Made by a program: the position numbers and the translations under genes. Under the pieces are notes generated by a model that worked only from the letters and a program-made list of their open reading frames with translations, was not told the DNA's origin and searched no databases. DNA of 9,054 nt from Candidatus Saganbacteria bacterium (lineage in GTDB: Bacteria; Margulisbacteria; WOR-1; O2-12-FULL-45-9; XYB2-FULL-48-7): positions 1 through 9,054 of the forward strand of contig JAGVQF010000015.1 of assembly GCA_020051815.1 (NCBI GenBank), written 5' to 3'. This document shows positions 1 through 6,256 of this stretch, in pieces. Within the stretch, counting starts at the first letter, position 1. Each line of letters opens with the position of its first letter.

Positions 1-2307
1 AAACTAATCGAGAAGGGCTATAAGGTGGCGATTTGCGAGCAGGTTGAAGACCCCAAGCTGGCCAAAGGGCTGGTTAAGCGGGATATCATCCGGATTGTCA
101 CCCCGGGGACGGTGCTTGAGTCCTCGATGCTATCTGACAAGACGAATAATTACCTCATGGCGATCAATCATGAGAAGGGCAAGTTCGGCCTGGCCTTCGT
201 CGATGCCACGACAGGGGAGTTCAAACTTTCCGATTTTGATTCTGCCGAAAAATTGGCCGATGAGATCAAAAGAATCGGGCCGGCGGAGATTATCAAATCG
301 GACCTTATTGATAATGATAGCCATTATCAAGCCACATCGTCATTCAAAGACATCTACGATAACGAAACTGCAGTCGAAAAGCTTTTGGCTCACCTTAAGG
401 TCAAATCGCTGGAAGCTTTCGGGTTGGACGGCAAAGAGGTCGCTTTGGGCGCCGCTGCCGCCATCATTGATTATCTTAAAGAGACGCAGAAGACGACGAT
501 CGGCCACATCAACGCGCTTAAGCTCTACCGCACCGAAGATTATATGTTCATCGATGCGACGACCCGGCGCAACCTGGAGCTGACGCAAACCGCGCGTGAC
601 AAATCGTTCAAAGGCAGTCTCCTCTGGGTCCTCGATCGGACCAAAACCTCGATGGGCAGCCGTTTGTTGAAGCAATGGCTGCTGCAACCGCTCTTGGATA
701 TTGCTCTAATAAAGGATCGACATGTGGCGGTGGAAGAACTGTTCAACAATGGCCTGCTTCGCTCGGAACTTGGGGAAGGGCTGAAGAAGGTCTTTGATAT
801 CGAGCGATTGACCGGCAAAGTCGCCACGCAATCGGCCAATGCCAGGGACCTGGTCGCTCTAAAAGATTCTTTGAGTCGCTTGCCCAAAATTAGAATGCTG
901 CTTAAAGACTGCAAGGCCGAATTACTGAAACAATTAATGATTTATTCCCCACACTTAAGTGTGGGGAATAACAATTTAAATGTTCAAGAAAATGAGATCA
1001 TCGACCTCATCTCCAAAGCCATCGTGGATGAGCCGCCGTTCGTAATCAAAGAGGGCGGCTTGATCAAAGCCGGCTTCAATGCCGAGCTGGATGAACTCAA
1101 GAAAGCAACGGGCGGTGGCCGTCAGTGGATCGCCGAGCTGGAAGCGTCGGAAAGAAAGCGGACCGGGATCAAATCGCTTAAGGTCGGCTTTACCAGGGTC
1201 TTCGGCTACTTCATCGAGGTGACGAATTCAAACGCCGAGCAGGTGCCGCCGGATTACATCAGGAAGCAGACGCTGGTCAATGCCGAACGATTCATCACCC
1301 CGGACCTGAAGGAGAAAGAATCGCTGATCCTTAACGCCGATGAGCGGATGAAGGAGCTGGAATATCAGATACTTTGCGATGTGCGGGTGAAGGTCGCCGT
1401 TCACACCAAGGGACTTCAAGCGGTCGCAGCAGCTATCGCGCAGACCGACGTTTTGCTTTCGCTGGCGGAAGTGGCGGTGGAGAACCGGTATTGCAGGCCA
1501 AAATTACGGATTACGAATGACGAATTACGAATTAAGGATGGGAGACATCCGGTAGTTGAAAAGACATTAGGTGAATTTCAATTTGTCCCGAATGATGTTG
1601 AATTGGATGAGAAGCAAAGCTTCCTGCTCATCACCGGGCCTAACATGGGGGGCAAATCGACCTACATGAGGCAAACGGCGCTGATCTGCCTGATGGCGCA
1701 GATCGGCTCGTTCGTGCCGGCTAAGTCAGCTGAGCTTTGCTTGATCGACCGGATCTTTACGCGCATCGGCGCGATGGATGATATTTACTCCGGCCAATCG
1801 ACATTTATGGTCGAGATGACCGAAACGGCCAATATCCTCAACAACGCGACGGAGAACAGTTTAATTATTCTCGATGAAATTGGGCGGGGGACGGCGACAT
1901 TTGACGGCATGTCGATCGCGGCGGCCGCGGCGGAATACATTCACTCAAAAATAAAGGCCAAGACGCTATTTGCCACGCATTACCATGAGATCACCCTTTT
2001 GGCGGACAAGCATCCCGGCATGAAGAATATCAACGTCGGGGTCAAAGAAGAGGGCGACAGCATCACTTTTCTGCACAAAATAACCGACGGGCCGGCCGAC
2101 CGCTCCTACGGCATCCAGGTAGCCAAACTGGCCGGGTTGCCGGAAGAGGTTGTCAAAAGGTCAAAGGAAATATATAATACACTGGCCATGGTGGAGAATG
2201 ATCTGGGAAAAACCAACATCCAACATCAAACCTCAAAACAAAAAACAATGATCAAGAAAGCGAAAAGAGGGGAACTTAAAGAGCAAGACCAGGCCAGCTT
2301 ATTTTAG
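1..2307 (+). CDS. mutS: DNA mismatch repair protein MutS (5' end missing)
   Basis: MutS recognises mismatches and small loops in newly replicated DNA and uses ATP to start repair. The frame is open from base 1 (KLIEKGYKVAICEQVEDPK), so the GTG at 25 is not the start. Compared with E. coli MutS as I remember it, about 75-80 residues, including the mismatch-reading Phe motif, lie upstream of the window. Visible residues (window numbering): connector and core/lever domains to about 500, the GRHPVVE segment near 515, Walker A GPNMGGKST at 546-554, STFMVEMTE near 600, Walker B with D625-E626, and the FATHYHE switch near 658. The protein ends in QASLF (764-768), matching the QxxL[FL] beta-clamp motif; the roughly 37-residue tail that follows this motif in E. 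coli is absent. Two repeats lie in frame at 942-971 and 1503-1537. No terminator is seen after the stop. Identification is secure. Confidence 0.97.
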   Translation, partial: KLIEKGYKVAICEQVEDPKLAKGLVKRDIIRIVTPGTVLESSMLSDKTNNYLMAINHEKGKFGLAFVDATTGEFKLSDFDSAEKLADEIKRIGPAEIIKSDLIDNDSHYQATSSFKDIYDNETAVEKLLAHLKVKSLEAFGLDGKEVALGAAAAIIDYLKETQKTTIGHINALKLYRTEDYMFIDATTRRNLELTQTARDKSFKGSLLWVLDRTKTSMGSRLLKQWLLQPLLDIALIKDRHVAVEELFNNGLLRSELGEGLKKVFDIERLTGKVATQSANARDLVALKDSLSRLPKIRMLLKDCKAELLKQLMIYSPHLSVGNNNLNVQENEIIDLISKAIVDEPPFVIKEGGLIKAGFNAELDELKKATGGGRQWIAELEASERKRTGIKSLKVGFTRVFGYFIEVTNSNAEQVPPDYIRKQTLVNAERFITPDLKEKESLILNADERMKELEYQILCDVRVKVAVHTKGLQAVAAAIAQTDVLLSLAEVAVENRYCRPKLRITNDELRIKDGRHPVVEKTLGEFQFVPNDVELDEKQSFLLITGPNMGGKSTYMRQTALICLMAQIGSFVPAKSAELCLIDRIFTRIGAMDDIYSGQSTFMVEMTETANILNNATENSLIILDEIGRGTATFDGMSIAAAAAEYIHSKIKAKTLFATHYHEITLLADKHPGMKNINVGVKEEGDSITFLHKITDGPADRSYGIQVAKLAGLPEEVVKRSKEIYNTLAMVENDLGKTNIQHQTSKQKTMIKKAKRGELKEQDQASLF
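942..971. repeat. Perfect 30-bp palindrome inside mutS
   Basis: The left arm TTATTCCCCACACTT is followed directly by its exact reverse complement, giving two 15-bp arms with no spacer. It is read in frame as part of mutS (about YSPHLSVGN, window residues 315-323). From memory of E. coli MutS, the stretch between the LRxxL helix and the IxDEPP motif is about 11 residues longer here, close to the 10 codons of the palindrome. This fits insertion of a small palindromic element into a tolerant surface segment of the core/lever region. The mRNA could form a stable hairpin. Whether it recurs in the genome is unknown. Confidence 0.85.
1503..1537. repeat. Heptanucleotide tandem array (ATTACGA) inside mutS
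   Basis: There are five consecutive 7-bp units: ATTACGG, ATTACGA, ATGACGA, ATTACGA, ATTAAGG. Because 7 is not a multiple of 3, the array reads as a 7-residue peptide period (LRITNDE then LRIKDGR), running directly into the conserved GRHPVVE segment of MutS. The encoded segment is about the same length as in E. coli MutS, so it replaces or has overwritten family sequence rather than lengthening it. Heptanucleotide short tandem repeats (STRR) are known from filamentous cyanobacteria. Confidence 0.75.
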
Positions 2308-2316
2308 ATCGGCCGC

Positions 2317-2345
2317 TTGACAGTTGAGGCGCAGAGTCGTAAAAT
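2317..2345 (+). promoter_or_regulatory. Sigma70-type promoter for the small zinc-ribbon gene
   Basis: A perfect -35 TTGACA (2317-2322) is separated by 17 bp from TAAAAT (2340-2345), one mismatch from the -10 consensus. It lies 10 bases after the mutS stop. Transcription would begin near 2351-2353 and give a leader of about 70 nt before the ATG at 2422. The small gene therefore probably has its own transcript in addition to any read-through from mutS. Confidence 0.7.
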
Positions 2346-2368
2346 TCGACAATTCAGAATTGTTCGAA
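2345..2368. promoter_or_regulatory. Inverted repeat at predicted transcription start, possible operator
   Basis: ACAATTC and GAATTGT form 7-bp perfect arms around a single A (2349-2363). The symmetry extends outward as TTCG/CGAA with a one-base offset. It spans the expected start site of the promoter at 2317-2345, where a repressor could block initiation, or it could form a small 5' hairpin in the RNA. No regulator is encoded nearby, and the half-sites do not match a LexA box I recognise. Confidence 0.35.
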
Positions 2369-2384
2369 AAAGTTTATGATAATA

Positions 2385-2398
2385 GTTCGACAAGCTCA
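2385..2398. repeat. Possible dispersed repeat core (TTCGACAAGCTCA)
   Basis: The string GTTCGACAAGCTCA (2385-2398) resembles a core (reverse complement TGAGCTTGTCGAA) that I recall as a frequent short intergenic repeat in many bacterial genomes. Here it is bordered by ATAGT and ACTAT as 5-bp inverted ends. The 8-mer TTCGACAA also occurs at 2345-2352, giving a direct repeat about 41 bp apart. It lies in the 5' leader of the small gene. Its repeat status rests on recall only. Confidence 0.3.
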
Positions 2399-2405
2399 CT
2401 ATAAA

Positions 2406-2413
2406 AGGAGGTG
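2406..2413 (+). promoter_or_regulatory. Strong Shine-Dalgarno of the small zinc-ribbon gene
   Basis: AGGAGGTG is complementary to the 16S rRNA 3' end and sits 8 nt before the ATG at 2422. It is much stronger than the sites of the neighbouring genes and fixes the start of this short gene. It also suggests a well-translated product. Confidence 0.85.
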
Positions 2414-2421
2414 GAGATACA

Positions 2422-2568
2422 ATGGCGGCAGTTAAAGCGTATTGCGTCAAATGCAAAAAGAAACAGGACATGAAAAATCCTAAAGAAGTGACAATGAAGA
2501 ACGGTAGAAAAGCCAGCAAGGGCGAATGCCCGGATTGCGGCACCAAGATGTTCCGGATCGGCGGATAA
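2422..2568 (+). CDS. 48-residue Cys4 zinc-ribbon-like protein, DUF5679 type
   Basis: A 48-residue, lysine-rich protein that starts MAAVKAYCVKCKKKQDMKNP and ends CPDCGTKMFRIGG. Two CxxC pairs (C8/C11 and C36/C39) with about 24 residues between them are the expected ligands of one structural zinc. The pattern YCVKC...(K)NGR...G.CP.CGTKMFRIG matches the small DUF5679 family as I remember it; its function is unknown. The start is set by a strong Shine-Dalgarno, the gene has its own near-consensus promoter, and a terminator follows closely, so it looks like a complete monocistronic unit. The positive charge and single zinc ribbon would suit binding of nucleic acid or a ribosome/polymerase partner, but that is inference. 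It has no signal peptide or membrane segment. Confidence 0.88.
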   Translation: MAAVKAYCVKCKKKQDMKNPKEVTMKNGRKASKGECPDCGTKMFRIGG

Positions 2569-2571
2569 TTA

Positions 2572-2591
2572 TTTTCTAACTAGTTAGAAAA
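2572..2591. repeat. Perfect 20-bp palindrome before the terminator
   Basis: TTTTCTAACT is followed directly by its reverse complement AGTTAGAAAA, 3 bases after the small gene's stop. The right-hand A run is shared with the A tract of the terminator (2588-2629). It could be a protein-binding operator close to the dnaE promoter or a second RNA hairpin. Neither role is proven. Confidence 0.55.
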
Positions 2592-2629
2592 AGGCCGCGG
2601 CTTCAAAATTGAGGTTCGCGGCCTTTTTT
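2588..2629 (+). terminator. Intrinsic terminator after the small zinc-ribbon gene
   Basis: GGCCGCG (2593-2599) pairs with CGCGGCC (2617-2623). The inner CTTCAA can pair with TTGAGG, so most of the apparent loop is also base-paired. An A5 run (2588-2592) precedes the stem and T6 (2624-2629) follows it, so it may work in both directions. It ends 17 bases before the dnaE ATG. Confidence 0.9.
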
Positions 2630-2637
2630 GTTATAAT
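2609..2637 (+). promoter_or_regulatory. dnaE promoter with extended -10, overlapping the terminator
   Basis: A perfect TATAAT (2632-2637) is preceded by TG one base upstream, giving the extended -10 form TGTTATAAT. A -35-like TTGAGG (2609-2614, four of six) is 17 bp upstream. The -35 and spacer lie inside the preceding terminator hairpin and T run. The predicted start at about 2643-2645 is only 2-4 nt before the dnaE ATG. Confidence 0.7.
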
Positions 2638-2646
2638 GTGTCAACG

Positions 2647-5600
2647 ATGCCTCACCGCGGTAAATTCATTCATCTTCATACGCACACCGAATACAGCCTA
2701 TTGGACGGCGCCTGCCGCCTCCCGGGCCTGATCGCCCGGGCTAAAGAACTTGGGATGCCTGCCTTGGCTGTCACCGACCACGGCAACATGTACGCGGCGG
2801 TCGACTTCTACCTCCAGGCGAAAGAAGCGGGGCTTAAGCCGATCATCGGCTGTGAGATGTACGTGGCGCCGCGCACCCGCCACGATAAAGAGACCAAGGA
2901 AGACCGCTCGCCGCACCACCTGACTTTCCTGGCCAAGAACCAGATCGGCTATAAAAATCTCTTAAAGCTGGCCTCGCTGGCCTCGATCGAGGGCTTCTAT
3001 TCGCGCCCGCGCATCGACCGCGAGCTGATGGAAAAGTATAAGGACGGGCTGGTCGTCATGTCCGGCTGCGCCACCGGGGAGATCTCCCGGTACTTAATGG
3101 CGGGGAAAACGGAGCTAGCCCGCGCGTCGGCCGAATATTTTAAAGGCCTCTGGGGTGACGATTTCTATCTCGAGATCATGGACTTTAATTTGGAAGAATT
3201 CAAAGCTTTAAAGCCGATGATGATAGAGCTCTCCAAAGAAACCGGCATCAAGCTGGTGGCCTCAAACGACGTCCACTGCGTCCGCCATGAAGACGCCTAT
3301 CTCCAGGACGTCCTTCTTTGCATCCAGACCAACTCGTTCATGAACGACGAAAAGCGGATGCGCTTCAGCAGCAAGGATTTTTACCTCAAGTCATATGAGG
3401 AGATGGCCGAGCGCTTTGCCGACGTGCCCGAAGCCCTCGCCGCGACGCTTGAGATCGCCGACAAATGCAATTTAGAAATAGAGACTGGCGTCCTCCACCT
3501 GCCGAATTTTGAAGTGCCGGGCGGCGAGTCGCCTGAATCTTATCTCGAAAAACTGACCTGGGACGGCATTAAAAAGAAATACGGGACTCTTTTGCCGCCC
3601 GAGATCATCGACCGGGTCAAATATGAGCTGATGACGATCGAAAAGATGAACTACGCCTCGTATTTCCTCATCGTTTCCGATTTCATCAACTGGGCCAAAG
3701 CCAACGGCATCCAGGTCGGGCCGGGCCGGGGCTCGGCGGCCGGCAGTATCGTCGCCTATGCCTTGAGCATCACCAATATCGAACCGCTCAAATATGGCCT
3801 GATCTTTGAGCGCTTCCTGAACCTCGAGCGAATCTCCATGCCCGATATCGACGTCGATTTCTGCTTCGAGCGGCGTGGCGAAGTCATCGAATACGTGACA
3901 AAAAAATACGGCATCGACCACGTGGCACAGATCATCACCTTTGGAACAATGGCGGCCCGGGGCGCGATCCGCGATGTCGGGCGGGTGCTGCAGGTCCCGC
4001 TGTCCGAAGTCGACAAGATCGCGAAGCTCGTCCCCTTTGGCCCTGATGTGACGCTGGCCACGGCCATGAAGAGCGTCAAAGAATTAAAGGCGCTTTACGA
4101 TAATGATGAGCGGATCAAAAAGCTCCTGGATACCGCCCGGCAGATCGAGGGGGCGGTGCGCCACGCTTCTGTCCACGCGGCCGGCGTTGTTATTTCTCAA
4201 GCGCCGGTCGTGGAATACTCGCCGCTGCAGCAGTTGGATGAAAACGTCCTGGTCACCCAATACACGATGGAAGATCTGGAAAAGATCGGCCTGCTCAAGA
4301 TGGATTTCCTGGGCCTGCGCAACCTGACGATGATCGCGCACGCGGTCGAAATACTTAAAAAGAACAAGGGGATAGAGCTCGATATTCATAACCTGCCGAT
4401 GAACGATATGAATACTTACAACCTGCTCTCAGCCGGCGAGGCGATCGGCGTCTTCCAGCTTGAGAGCCGCGGCATGCGCGCCCTGATCAAGGACCTGCGC
4501 CCGTCGACATTTGAAGATGTTATCGCCCTTCTGGCGCTCTACAGGCCGGGGCCCCTGGAGAGCGGCATGGTCGAGGACTACGTCAAGCGCAAGCAAAGAA
4601 AGGTCCCGATCAAGTACGAACTGCCCGAGCTGCAGCCGATCCTGCGCGAGACCTACGGCGTCATTCTCTACCAGGAGCAGGTCATGGAGATCGCCTCTAA
4701 GATCGCCGGATTTTCCATGGGCCAGGCCGACATCCTGCGCGCCGCCATGGGCAAGAAAAAAGTCAAAGAGATGGAGAAGCAGAAAGAATACTTTATCGAG
4801 GGGGCGGTCAAGCGGGGCGTTTCAAAGCATAAAGCGACCGAGCTCTTTAACCTCTGCGCCAAGTTCGCCGGCTATGGCTTTAACAAATCGCACTCAACCT
4901 CCTACGCGTTCATCTCATACCAGACGGCTTATCTCAAAGCCAATCATCCGGCCGAGTTCATGGCCGCACTTTTGACTTCGGTCATGGGCAACACCGACAA
5001 GGTCCGCCTGTATCTGGCCGAAGCCAAGAAGATGGGGCTCAAGATCCTGCCGCCCGACGTCAACGAGAGCGATAGGAATTTTACTTCGACCAAAGACGGG
5101 ATCAGGTTCGGCCTGACGGCGATCAAGAACGTCGGCATCGCGGCCATCGATTCGATCATTAACGTCAAATCGGCAGACGGGCCCTATAAATCTTTTGACG
5201 ATTTCTACCGCCGGGTCGACCAGCGCACCGTCAATAAAAAGGTCCTGGAGAGCCTGATCAAGGCGGGCGCGTTCGATTCGTTCGAGCGGGGCAGGGCTTT
5301 TCTGCTGGCCAACTACGAAAAACTGATGGGGAGCATCAATGCCGATCTGAAGGAGCGGGCGAACGGGCAAGAAATGCTTTTTCAGATCGAGTCACGAGTC
5401 ACGAGTCCTATGTCGCGAGTCGAAAAGACAACGGAAGTCGCGGAGTTCACGCCGGACCAGCTTTTGAGAATGGAAAAAGAACTGCTCGGCCTCTATATTT
5501 CTTCGCACCCGCTGGAGCGGCTCAAAGAATCGCTCGAGGCCCAGACGACCGTTAGCGTCGCCGACATCGCCGAGATGAACGAGGGCGACCCGGTCAAGGT

Positions 5601-6117
5601 CGGCGGCCTGCTCTCCGACTGCAAGCGCATCGTGACCAAGCGCGGTGATATGATGCTCCTGGCGAACCTCGAAGACCTGACCGCCAGCATCCCGCTGGTC
5701 ATTTTCCCCAAGGCCTACGAGAAATGCGCGCCGTTCTTAAACGACGACGAGGCGGTCATTATCAAAGGCAAGCTTAACCGCGATTTCCGCACCGAAGAGC
5801 TCAACGTCCAGGCCGAATCGGTCGATCCGCTGACGGAGCTCGAAAAGGTCCGCTCGCTGCATGTCGAATTTGTCGATATAAAAGATAAAGAGGTCCTGCC
5901 GATGATGAAAGACGTCCTGGCCCTCCATCGCGGCACCGACCCTGTCTTTGTCCGCATGGACGGCAAGAGCGTCGAGCTCAACAAGAACTTCTGGGTCGAG
6001 ATCAATCCCGATCTCGTCGAGCAGTTAGAAAAGCTGTTAGGTGACGGTGCGGTCAATGTCGAGTTTAAGGTCCTGAAGAAAGTCAATGCCGAAGATTTGA
6101 TGCGGGCGCAATTATAG
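2647..6117 (+). CDS. dnaE: DNA polymerase III subunit alpha (DnaE1 type)
   Basis: This is the catalytic subunit of the chromosomal replicase, 1156 residues from ATG 2647 (E. coli about 1160). The N-terminal PHP domain keeps what look like all the metal ligands (H11, H13, D20, H45, E70, H91, C141, D208, H210), unlike E. coli where some are lost. The polymerase core has PGRGSAAGS (359-367), the aspartate pair in PDIDVDF (D400, D402) and the third catalytic Asp in KMDFLGL (D553). Further on come GYGFNKSHSTSYA (H749), a helix-hairpin-helix region at about 790-870, the beta-clamp motif QEMLF (908-912) and an OB fold at about 970-1062. A GAGTCAC repeat follows the clamp motif. An in-frame GTG at 2638 abuts the -10 box and has no ribosome binding site, so ATG 2647 is preferred; the mRNA is probably leaderless. 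Confidence 0.97.
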   Translation: MPHRGKFIHLHTHTEYSLLDGACRLPGLIARAKELGMPALAVTDHGNMYAAVDFYLQAKEAGLKPIIGCEMYVAPRTRHDKETKEDRSPHHLTFLAKNQIGYKNLLKLASLASIEGFYSRPRIDRELMEKYKDGLVVMSGCATGEISRYLMAGKTELARASAEYFKGLWGDDFYLEIMDFNLEEFKALKPMMIELSKETGIKLVASNDVHCVRHEDAYLQDVLLCIQTNSFMNDEKRMRFSSKDFYLKSYEEMAERFADVPEALAATLEIADKCNLEIETGVLHLPNFEVPGGESPESYLEKLTWDGIKKKYGTLLPPEIIDRVKYELMTIEKMNYASYFLIVSDFINWAKANGIQVGPGRGSAAGSIVAYALSITNIEPLKYGLIFERFLNLERISMPDIDVDFCFERRGEVIEYVTKKYGIDHVAQIITFGTMAARGAIRDVGRVLQVPLSEVDKIAKLVPFGPDVTLATAMKSVKELKALYDNDERIKKLLDTARQIEGAVRHASVHAAGVVISQAPVVEYSPLQQLDENVLVTQYTMEDLEKIGLLKMDFLGLRNLTMIAHAVEILKKNKGIELDIHNLPMNDMNTYNLLSAGEAIGVFQLESRGMRALIKDLRPSTFEDVIALLALYRPGPLESGMVEDYVKRKQRKVPIKYELPELQPILRETYGVILYQEQVMEIASKIAGFSMGQADILRAAMGKKKVKEMEKQKEYFIEGAVKRGVSKHKATELFNLCAKFAGYGFNKSHSTSYAFISYQTAYLKANHPAEFMAALLTSVMGNTDKVRLYLAEAKKMGLKILPPDVNESDRNFTSTKDGIRFGLTAIKNVGIAAIDSIINVKSADGPYKSFDDFYRRVDQRTVNKKVLESLIKAGAFDSFERGRAFLLANYEKLMGSINADLKERANGQEMLFQIESRVTSPMSRVEKTTEVAEFTPDQLLRMEKELLGLYISSHPLERLKESLEAQTTVSVADIAEMNEGDPVKVGGLLSDCKRIVTKRGDMMLLANLEDLTASIPLVIFPKAYEKCAPFLNDDEAVIIKGKLNRDFRTEELNVQAESVDPLTELEKVRSLHVEFVDIKDKEVLPMMKDVLALHRGTDPVFVRMDGKSVELNKNFWVEINPDLVEQLEKLLGDGAVNVEFKVLKKVNAEDLMRAQL
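5388..5422. repeat. Short GAGTCAC tandem repeat inside dnaE
   Basis: GAGTCAC occurs twice in a row followed by GAGTC (5389-5407), then a diverged GCGAGTCG copy at 5415-5422. The unit is again 7 bp. In frame it encodes about ESRVTSPMSRVEK, residues 915-927. It begins a few residues after the beta-clamp motif QEMLF, in the variable linker before the conserved LLGLYISSHPLE segment. This resembles the mutS array in unit length and in its placement at a tolerant site. Confidence 0.65.
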
Positions 6118-6239
6118 GGGATTAGGGAATTGGGAGATTGGGATTTGGGGATTAGGTGATTTGGGAATTGGGTATTGTTTAATCCCAATATCCTAATATC
6201 CCAATCTCCAAATCCTAATTACCTAATTCCCAGATATCC
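6118..6239. repeat. Large imperfect hairpin of GGGATT-like units between dnaE and hisI
   Basis: The left arm (6118-6176) is a run of about eight 7-8 bp units such as GGGATTA, GGGAATT, GGGAGATT and GGGTATT. After the 4-nt loop GTTT (6177-6180), the right arm (6181-6239) is the imperfect reverse complement (AATCCC, AATCTCC, AATTCCC units). The arms are about 59 bp, with mismatches and wobbles. It fills almost the whole dnaE-hisI spacer. There is no T run after it, so it is not a standard terminator, although it could slow polymerase or protect the dnaE mRNA 3' end. I see no convincing promoter here. Confidence 0.8.
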
Positions 6240-6242
6240 AAA

Positions 6243-6250
6243 AAAGGGGG
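6243..6250 (+). promoter_or_regulatory. Ribosome binding site of hisI
   Basis: AAAGGGGG lies 6 nt before ATG 6257, directly after the foot of the large hairpin. If the RNA folds, the site stays in the single-stranded flank. Confidence 0.6.
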
Positions 6251-6256
6251 CAAAAA

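Noticed and set aside
25..27. GTG at 25 as the start of mutS
   Set aside because: The frame is open from base 1 and the residues before it (KLIEKGYK) belong to the conserved MutS N-terminal region, so the gene begins upstream of the window.
2345..2368. LexA (SOS) box upstream of the small gene
   Set aside because: The half-sites do not fit the CGAAC-N4-GTTCG or CTG-N10-CAG patterns.
2304..2546. Antisense 80-residue reading frame
   Set aside because: It is the mirror of the promoter, leader and zinc-ribbon gene and has no recognisable domain or ribosome binding site. The other antisense frames under mutS, dnaE and uvrA were dropped for the same reason.
2638..2640. GTG at 2638 as the start of dnaE
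   Set aside because: It directly touches the TATAAT box, has no Shine-Dalgarno, and would precede the predicted transcription start. ATG 2647 gives the usual N-terminal length before HLHTHTEYS.
6160..6200. Promoter for hisI inside the hairpin
   Set aside because: TTGGGT with TAATAT has poor -35 agreement and a 20-bp spacer, and similar strings arise automatically from the repeat.
6118..6240. CRISPR array between dnaE and hisI
   Set aside because: The repeat units are only 7-8 bp, degenerate and without spacers, and the second half is the reverse complement of the first.
6118..6240. Intrinsic terminator for dnaE
   Set aside because: The hairpin is very long and imperfect, AT-rich in its stem, and has no T run after it.
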